From the NCBI GenBank assembly GCA_963573385.1, contig CAUYLG010039333.1:20642-84641 (forward strand): 64,000 nt of DNA, written 5' to 3'. The position numbers were made by a program, and so were the translations under genes. The notes under the pieces are model-generated. The model made no database searches. It was not told the origin of the DNA and was given only the letters and a program-made list of their open reading frames with translations. This DNA is from Cacajao melanocephalus (taxonomy: Eukaryota; Chordata; Mammalia; Primates; Pitheciidae). This document shows positions 63,749 to 64,000 of this stretch, one piece after another; positions within the stretch are counted from its first letter, which is position 1; every line of letters starts with the position of its first letter.

Positions 63749-64000
63749 TGCTGGCAATTAAAAATGTGGTTTAGTTTTCCAAACATGTTATCTCCAATAC
63801 CCCTTTATCCTTACAGGTTGGCATAACTTTGAATGTTTTAACAGCAAGAATTTTAAGAAAAGATAAACACCATTTTATTTATTTATAAAAACAAAATTAG
63901 TTTCAAATATTTTTGACATTGTGTTTTTATTTTCACATTTCTCAGCAAAGCTAATGCTATTTTAATCATTATTTTTGTCTGTCATAAGAAAACTCTTAGC
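63749..64000 (+). other. VBP1: VBP1 3' UTR, beginning
   Basis: AT-rich UTR start. An AU-rich element core atttattta lies at 63,877-63,885. The only poly(A)-like hexamer, attaaa at 63,757-63,762, is too close to the stop to be convincing, so the transcript very likely ends beyond the window. Confidence 0.7.

Overview
This window is primate nuclear DNA carrying the 3'-directed body of one gene, VBP1 (von Hippel-Lindau binding protein 1, prefoldin subunit 3), preceded by about 43 kb with no recognisable gene. The abundance of Alu SINEs (J, S and Y-like), L1 3' ends, L2/MIR remnants, MaLR LTRs and a MER2-type transposon places it in a human-like (catarrhine) primate. VBP1 is known to lie at Xq28, so the window is probably X-linked; that is inference, not something the bases show.

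Layout. 1-43,000: gene-free, AT-rich, with scattered MIR and L2 remnants, five Alu copies up to 38 kb plus an Alu fragment, a twin-primed L1 insertion (10,561-10,818), MaLR LTRs (15.7-16.1 kb and 21.8-22.6 kb), a possible ancient LINE (35.2-37.0 kb), and an Alu fragment followed by a solo-LTR-like block (39,391-40,085). 28.3-34.9 kb is notably poor in young repeats. 43,040-43,930: CpG-rich TATA-less promoter with three CCAAT boxes, a G-run and a YY1-type motif over the start codon. 43,481-63,748: six coding exons of VBP1 on the + strand, all with GT/AG borders, joined in phase into a 197-codon frame; introns of about 3.8, 4.7, 1.1, 7.8 and 2.3 kb hold Alus, MIR, L2, L1M, MaLR and hAT remnants. 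63,749-64,000: start of the 3' UTR, whose end lies outside the window.

VBP1 encodes an alpha-class prefoldin subunit: two coiled-coil helices joined by a beta-hairpin region, part of the hexamer that hands unfolded actin and tubulin to the CCT/TRiC chaperonin, and a partner of pVHL.

No new coding system was found. The best leads are structural: an imperfect ~90-bp direct repeat bracketing the VBP1 promoter, an 87%-identical 114-bp repeat pair at 18.1 and 19.3 kb, three long near-perfect hairpins in VBP1 introns, a textbook 5'-inverted L1 with exact target-site duplication, and coding differences in VBP1 relative to the mammalian protein as I remember it.
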